A stretch of DNA of 18,259 nucleotides, taken from the NCBI GenBank assembly GCA_041648955.1, contig JBAZOD010000013.1:1-18259 (forward strand), read 5' to 3'. Numbering within the stretch: position 1 is the stretch's first letter; the number at the start of each line of letters is the position of its first letter. Source of the stretch: JBAZOD01 sp041648955. Its GTDB lineage: Bacteria; Patescibacteriota; Patescibacteriia; Patescibacteriales; JAQTRU01. Under the pieces are notes generated by a model. The model was not told where the DNA came from, did no database searches, and was given only the letters and a program-made list of their open reading frames with translations. Made by a program: the position numbers and the translations under genes. Below are positions 14,847 through 18,259 of the stretch, one piece after another.

Positions 14847-16151
14847 TTATATTAATTCATTTCTAAATTTGTAAACCTTTTTAAAAGCTCTAACCACATC
14901 ATCTAAATCTTTTTTGTCCATTGTCGGTCTCATAAGCTCAAGGGTAAAAAGCTCTTTCTCGTGCATTCTTTCAGCTACCGGACATATTCCTTTTTTATAT
15001 GACACCTTTCCCTTATAATACTCAGAATTAAAGGGATAGCCCTTACTGCCAAAGGCTAAACGATTTTGAAAAGCCGGAAGTAAATATAACGGCTTAACAT
15101 AACCGCAAGCTATTAATACCCCCTCCAATTCGCGAAGTTTGGTTGGCGGTAGCTCCGCCTTGACCGCCTTGACAAATTTATCTCTGTTGACACCAATCTT
15201 ATCTTCATTAAAAAGAAAAACCAGTTGATAAAAAACGTGGGTTGCCCCCTGGCGAATCTTTGCCGGCTTTATCCCCGGAATTTTTGATAATTCTTTCGAT
15301 AAGTAATTAGCGTTTTTAACTCTATCCGCAACTAATTTTCTTAATTTTTTTAATTGCACTCGACCAATCGCGGCCTGAATTTCTGTTAAACGAAAATTAA
15401 AACCAACCATATTAACCAAATTTTTGAAGCCCTTATTCTCTACAACCGCTTCGGCGTGATTTCTTATCAACATTAGTCGTTCCGCCAATTCATCATTATT
15501 GGTCACAATTACACCACCCTCGCCGGTGTGAATATGTTTATGATAATTTAAAGAATAAACCCCAATATCTCCGCAGGTGCCGGCGAATTTATTTTTATAT
15601 TTTGCTCCGGGGGCTTGCGCACAGTCTTCAATAATTTTTAAATTATGTTTTTGGGCTATCTTTCTTAAGGCGTCAACGTTATAAGGTTGCCCAAAAATAT
15701 CGACTATTATTATCGCTCTGGTGCGCGAAGTAATTTTCTTCTCAACTGATTTTGGATCAAGACAAAAATATTCTTTTTCAATGTCCGCGAAAACAGGAAT
15801 ACCCCCATATAACAACGGAGCCGTTGCTGAAGCGGCCATAGTGTATGGCGAAACTATTATTTCGTCTCCGGGATTAATGCCAATTGCACCCATGGCGCAT
15901 TGTAAACCAGAAGTACAAGAATTTACGGCTATGGCGTGTTTAACTCCAAAATATTTTGCCCATTCTTTCTCAAATAATTTTACTTCCGGACCGCCATAAA
16001 AATCATTATGCCAAGCTCCTAGATAACGAGATAAAACTCCTGAGTCCAAAACCCGATTAACTGCTTTTTTTTCTTCCTTACCAATTGTCTTATACGGTGG
16101 AAACATCTTTTTTCTTATGGGTTTCCCGCCGTTTATTGCTAAATTAGACAT
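14847..16151 (-). CDS. DegT/DnrJ/EryC1/StrS PLP aminotransferase (sugar aminotransferase)
   Basis: A 434-residue fold-type I aminotransferase that adds an amino group to a nucleotide-linked keto-sugar, by context the 4-keto product of the PseB-type dehydratase. Motifs are AVNSCTSGLQCAM (75-87), IIVSPYTMAASA (98-109), IIEDCAQAPGA (173-183, Asp176) and SLNYHKHIHTGEGG (200-213) with PLP lysine Lys205. FNFRLTEIQAAIGRVQL (251-267) is the usual DegT helix. It is longer than typical PseC/LegC (about 380) because of a C-terminal insert around 330-400, so it is not a clear PseC orthologue and may prefer another sugar. It overlaps the oxidoreductase end by 8 nt and precedes the acetyltransferase. Confidence 0.92.
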   Translation of the reverse strand: MSNLAINGGKPIRKKMFPPYKTIGKEEKKAVNRVLDSGVLSRYLGAWHNDFYGGPEVKLFEKEWAKYFGVKHAIAVNSCTSGLQCAMGAIGINPGDEIIVSPYTMAASATAPLLYGGIPVFADIEKEYFCLDPKSVEKKITSRTRAIIIVDIFGQPYNVDALRKIAQKHNLKIIEDCAQAPGAKYKNKFAGTCGDIGVYSLNYHKHIHTGEGGVIVTNNDELAERLMLIRNHAEAVVENKGFKNLVNMVGFNFRLTEIQAAIGRVQLKKLRKLVADRVKNANYLSKELSKIPGIKPAKIRQGATHVFYQLVFLFNEDKIGVNRDKFVKAVKAELPPTKLRELEGVLIACGYVKPLYLLPAFQNRLAFGSKGYPFNSEYYKGKVSYKKGICPVAERMHEKELFTLELMRPTMDKKDLDDVVRAFKKVYKFRNELI

Positions 16152-17139
16152 TTTTTTTATCTAAATTTGATAAATAATTACAAATCTTTTGCGTTTGGTA
16201 TGCGCTTGATAAATCAGATAATAATTTTTCTTCTTTTTTTAAAAATTTTATAGCGTTATTAACCAATTTCGGGAACGAGTTATAAAGCTCTGTTTGTTTG
16301 ATTAACAATTTATCTAAACTTTTATACCCCTTATATCTTGAATCATCCGACACTGTCTGTCGAGAAATTTTATGTCCGAAATCAAAAAATTTAATTCTAC
16401 CTTTTTCAAAAATTATATCAAGTTCAAACATGGAATATCTTCTTGAATCGCCAATCATTAGATTGAATTGTTTGCATTTTTTAAATTCCAAAAAACCAGC
16501 TATACTCCTATCTTTTTCATCATAATCAGCCATTGAATAATTCACTTTTCCTTTCTTAAAATCACCGAACAAAAAAGAACAAATGTCTATTAGATGAGAA
16601 CCATAATTTAACAAGCCTTTAGAATAAATTCCTGAAGCGCAAAGTATCTTTCCTAATTTGCCACTCTCAATTTCTCTTTTAATATTATTTACGGTTTTGT
16701 CAAAACGTCTTAAGTAATTAACTGAAATCGGAATATTATTATTTTTATAAATTTTTAACAATTTTTCTGCATCCTGTATATTCTCGGTTAGTGGTTTTTC
16801 ACAAACCACTAATCTCGGCTTATATTTAACGAGTTCTTTTAATACTTGAAAATGATTTTTAGTATCCACGCAAACACTTACTATATCAGGCTCAACATTT
16901 TCAAATACTTCTCCTAACTCAGAAAAATACTGGCAATTCCATTTCTTGGCCGCTCTTCTAGCTTTATTAATATCAATATCATAAAAGCCAATTAACTGCA
17001 CCTCCTTATTTTTGGTATAAGCATGCGCGTGGGTTAAGACTGTTTTTTCTTTTGGTGAATCAAAGCCAGAAGCTATGTTCCCCGCGCCAACAATAATAGC
17101 TCTAAATTTATCCTTCTGTTGGGCTCTTCCTTCTGACAT
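16144..17139 (-). CDS. Gfo/Idh/MocA family oxidoreductase
   Basis: A 331-residue NAD(P)-dependent sugar oxidoreductase. The Rossmann motif is RAIIVGAGNIASGFD (13-27), followed by VDTKNHFQVL (91-100), the catalytic CEKPLTENIQDAEKLL (113-128, Lys115) and NYLRRFD (141-147). GSHLIDICSFLFG (180-192) carries the conserved His182 and Asp185 of the active site. Members act on sugars, inositol or sugar acids, oxidising or reducing a ring carbon. Here it lies between the SpsF-type cytidylyltransferase (32-nt overlap) and the DegT aminotransferase (8-nt overlap), so it could make the keto group that is then aminated. The exact substrate is unknown. Context ties it to the nonulosonate route. Confidence 0.92.
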   Translation of the reverse strand: MSEGRAQQKDKFRAIIVGAGNIASGFDSPKEKTVLTHAHAYTKNKEVQLIGFYDIDINKARRAAKKWNCQYFSELGEVFENVEPDIVSVCVDTKNHFQVLKELVKYKPRLVVCEKPLTENIQDAEKLLKIYKNNNIPISVNYLRRFDKTVNNIKREIESGKLGKILCASGIYSKGLLNYGSHLIDICSFLFGDFKKGKVNYSMADYDEKDRSIAGFLEFKKCKQFNLMIGDSRRYSMFELDIIFEKGRIKFFDFGHKISRQTVSDDSRYKGYKSLDKLLIKQTELYNSFPKLVNNAIKFLKKEEKLLSDLSSAYQTQKICNYLSNLDKKNV

Positions 17140-17866
17140 TTTTATTTATATTTAATAAATTAGAATTATCTCTTAAAAATTTTATTATATCTTTATAAGA
17201 AAAATCCTCATTTTCTAGCCAAATTTTTTCATAAATTTTAGAAAGCAATAAATAATCATCTTTTTCATCTAGGGTGAGGCGCAAGTCCGGCCAAGTACAC
17301 TCTTTTTCCGCTGCCCAATTTAAAATATTAAAAATTTCCGGATGATTATAAATATAATAGGAAACATGGGTTCTCTCTATCTGATCTTTGACCTCCCTAT
17401 CTGCTTTTACCAAAGCTTCTATTTTAAAAACCTGAACATCCAAACCGATAGGATAGGAAAGATTCACAATGTTTGAAGCATAGTCTACATCATTTTCAAA
17501 AAATTCCTCTATCCCCCTATCAATCAGACGCCAATCAACCAATGGGCAATCCCCCGTTACCTCCACAACAATATCTCCTTTTACTGATTGGGTAGCATTT
17601 AACACTCTCCCCAAAACATCTTCTTCGCTTCCGCGATAAAATTTCACTCCTAGCTCTTGCGCCAATTCAACTACAGGATTATCAAAATCATTTATGGTAG
17701 TTGCCACTATAATTTCGTCTAAATATTTGCTACGCCTCAATCTTTCAATTATTCTTTCTAGAGCTGGCTTCCCGGCAAGAGGCAATAAAACTTTGCCAGG
17801 CAACCTTGTTGATGTCATCCTTGCTTCTATTGTAGCGACAATTTTTTGTTTATTATCCTTATACAT
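17108..17866 (-). CDS. spsF: SpsF-type cytidylyltransferase (CMP-sugar synthetase homologue)
   Basis: A 252-residue single-domain SpsF/COG1861 nucleotidyltransferase, related to CMP-Kdo and CMP-sialate synthetases. Motifs are IEARMTSTRLPGKVLLPL (13-30, nucleotide loop), EIIVATTINDFDNPV, YRGSEEDVLGR (77-87), VEVTGDCPLVDWRLID (101-116, metal-binding Asp), YPIGLDVQVF and LRLTLDEKDDYLLL. It should use CTP to activate the nonulosonate or another sugar acid. It is the first of two SpsF domains in the cluster; the other is fused to a GNAT domain. The start abuts the PseB stop (no gap) and has an AAGGA Shine-Dalgarno site 7 nt upstream. Its tail overlaps the oxidoreductase gene by 32 nt. Confidence 0.9.
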   Translation of the reverse strand: MYKDNKQKIVATIEARMTSTRLPGKVLLPLAGKPALERIIERLRRSKYLDEIIVATTINDFDNPVVELAQELGVKFYRGSEEDVLGRVLNATQSVKGDIVVEVTGDCPLVDWRLIDRGIEEFFENDVDYASNIVNLSYPIGLDVQVFKIEALVKADREVKDQIERTHVSYYIYNHPEIFNILNWAAEKECTWPDLRLTLDEKDDYLLLSKIYEKIWLENEDFSYKDIIKFLRDNSNLLNINKNVRRKSPTEG

Positions 17867-18259
17867 TTATATATCCTTAGATACTATCAAATCCATTAAT
17901 TGTTCACCTAAAATCCAATCGTTATTTGTTTCGCTGGAGAATCTAAAATGAGGTTCTGTTTTTTTCCCCATATCATAATATTTCTCATATCTTTCTGGAG
18001 AAATAAACTCTGGCAAAATAACATAATAATTATTCAATTCGATTGAATGCAAAGATTCTTGTTCGGTTAATAAAACTTCATGGAGTTTCTCTCCCGGCCT
18101 AATCCCTATTATTTCCTTTTCAATTCCCGGGGCAATAATATCAAACAAATCAACCAATTTCATGCTTGGAATCTTCGGCACAAATATTTCTCCTCCCTCC
18201 ATATTCTCCAGGGCAAACATTACCAAAGTAAAAGCCTGGTCAAGGGTTATCCAAAATCT
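17867..18259 (-). CDS. pseB: PseB-type UDP-GlcNAc 4,6-dehydratase, C-terminal part
   Basis: Only the last 130 residues are inside the window; the frame is open to the right edge, so the gene continues beyond it. The start of the visible part (RFWITLDQAFTLVMFALEN), GGEIFVPKIPSMKLVDLFDI and GIRPGEKLHEVLLTEQE are strong signatures of PseB/FlaA1-type inverting UDP-N-acetylglucosamine 4,6-dehydratases of the extended SDR family. That enzyme makes the 4-keto-6-deoxy sugar that enters pseudaminic-acid synthesis. The missing part, about 200 residues, should hold the NAD-binding Gly motif and the catalytic Tyr-Lys. No internal start need be invoked. It is the first visible gene of the operon and abuts the SpsF-type gene without a gap. 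Related capsule dehydratases (CapD-like) are the main alternative. Confidence 0.88.
   Translation of the reverse strand, partial: RFWITLDQAFTLVMFALENMEGGEIFVPKIPSMKLVDLFDIIAPGIEKEIIGIRPGEKLHEVLLTEQESLHSIELNNYYVILPEFISPERYEKYYDMGKKTEPHFRFSSETNNDWILGEQLMDLIVSKDI
17874..17878 (-). promoter_or_regulatory. Shine-Dalgarno site for the SpsF-type gene
   Basis: AAGGA on the minus strand, 7 nt before the ATG at 17866, inside the last codons of the pseB-like gene. One of only two clear ribosome-binding sites in the window; it may be partly fortuitous because the bases also encode the Lys-Asp end of the upstream protein. Confidence 0.5.

Noticed and set aside
1..18259. Short open frames opposite or within the long genes, such as 2175-2390 (-), 8396-8632 (+), 10002-10226 (+), 12930-13136 (+) and 15721-15999 (+).
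   Set aside because: Each lies fully inside a well-supported gene on the other strand, has no recognisable domain and no start context; they are antisense shadows of AT-rich coding sequence.
1..18259. CRISPR arrays, tRNA or rRNA genes, insertion sequences, transposases or attachment sites.
   Set aside because: No regularly spaced repeats, cloverleaf-like stretches, transposase motifs or flanking inverted repeats were seen; nearly all sequence is accounted for by coding genes.

Overview
The window is AT-rich, densely packed bacterial DNA. Genes overlap or abut, most start codons lack a Shine-Dalgarno (SD) sequence, and at least two genes appear to be transcribed as leaderless mRNAs. Together with a compact DnaX/HolB-type clamp-loader protein and a cell-surface sugar cluster, this suggests a member of the Candidate Phyla Radiation (Patescibacteria, Parcubacteria-like). 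That assignment is inference; the window holds no rRNA or other taxonomic marker. TGA is used as a stop at least once and never as sense, so the genetic code is the standard bacterial one.

Left edge (1-1365): on the minus strand, the start of a lipoprotein gene runs off the window, preceded by holB (DNA polymerase III delta'). A 114-bp divergent intergenic region (1252-1365) carries two back-to-back promoters. Each has a -35 box, an extended -10 box, and a start codon exactly 6 nt after the -10 box.

Middle left (1366-2820): one plus-strand gene encodes a polyprenyl-phosphate sugar-1-phosphate transferase. This enzyme type loads the first sugar onto the lipid carrier. The gene ends at a perfect 32-bp palindrome that should terminate transcription from both directions.

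Rest of the window (2821-18259): a single minus-strand array of 17 genes with no internal gap above about 41 nt, almost certainly one operon that begins beyond the right edge. In transcription order it encodes: PseB-type UDP-GlcNAc 4,6-dehydratase (C-terminal part), SpsF-type cytidylyltransferase, Gfo/Idh/MocA oxidoreductase, DegT-type PLP aminotransferase, GNAT acetyltransferase, GT-B-like protein, radical SAM/SPASM protein, NeuB-type nonulosonate synthase, DUF218 protein, a protein of unknown family, an SpsF-GNAT fusion, left-handed beta-helix acyltransferase, class III (GSA-aminomutase-like) aminotransferase, capsule-type (KpsC/KpsS-like) glycosyltransferase, FkbM methyltransferase, GT2 glycosyltransferase and class I methyltransferase.

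Inferred joint function: making, activating, decorating and transferring a nonulosonic (sialic-acid-like) sugar for a surface glycan or glycoprotein. PseB, DegT aminotransferase, GNAT, NeuB and SpsF cover most steps of a pseudaminic-acid-like route. No canonical PseG/LegG enzyme (UDP-sugar hydrolase or hydrolysing epimerase) is visible. Extra genes (radical SAM enzyme, second aminotransferase, second cytidylyltransferase fused to an acetyltransferase, oxidoreductase, unknown gene) point to a modified or non-standard sugar. The downstream glycosyltransferases and methyltransferases would build and cap the glycan.
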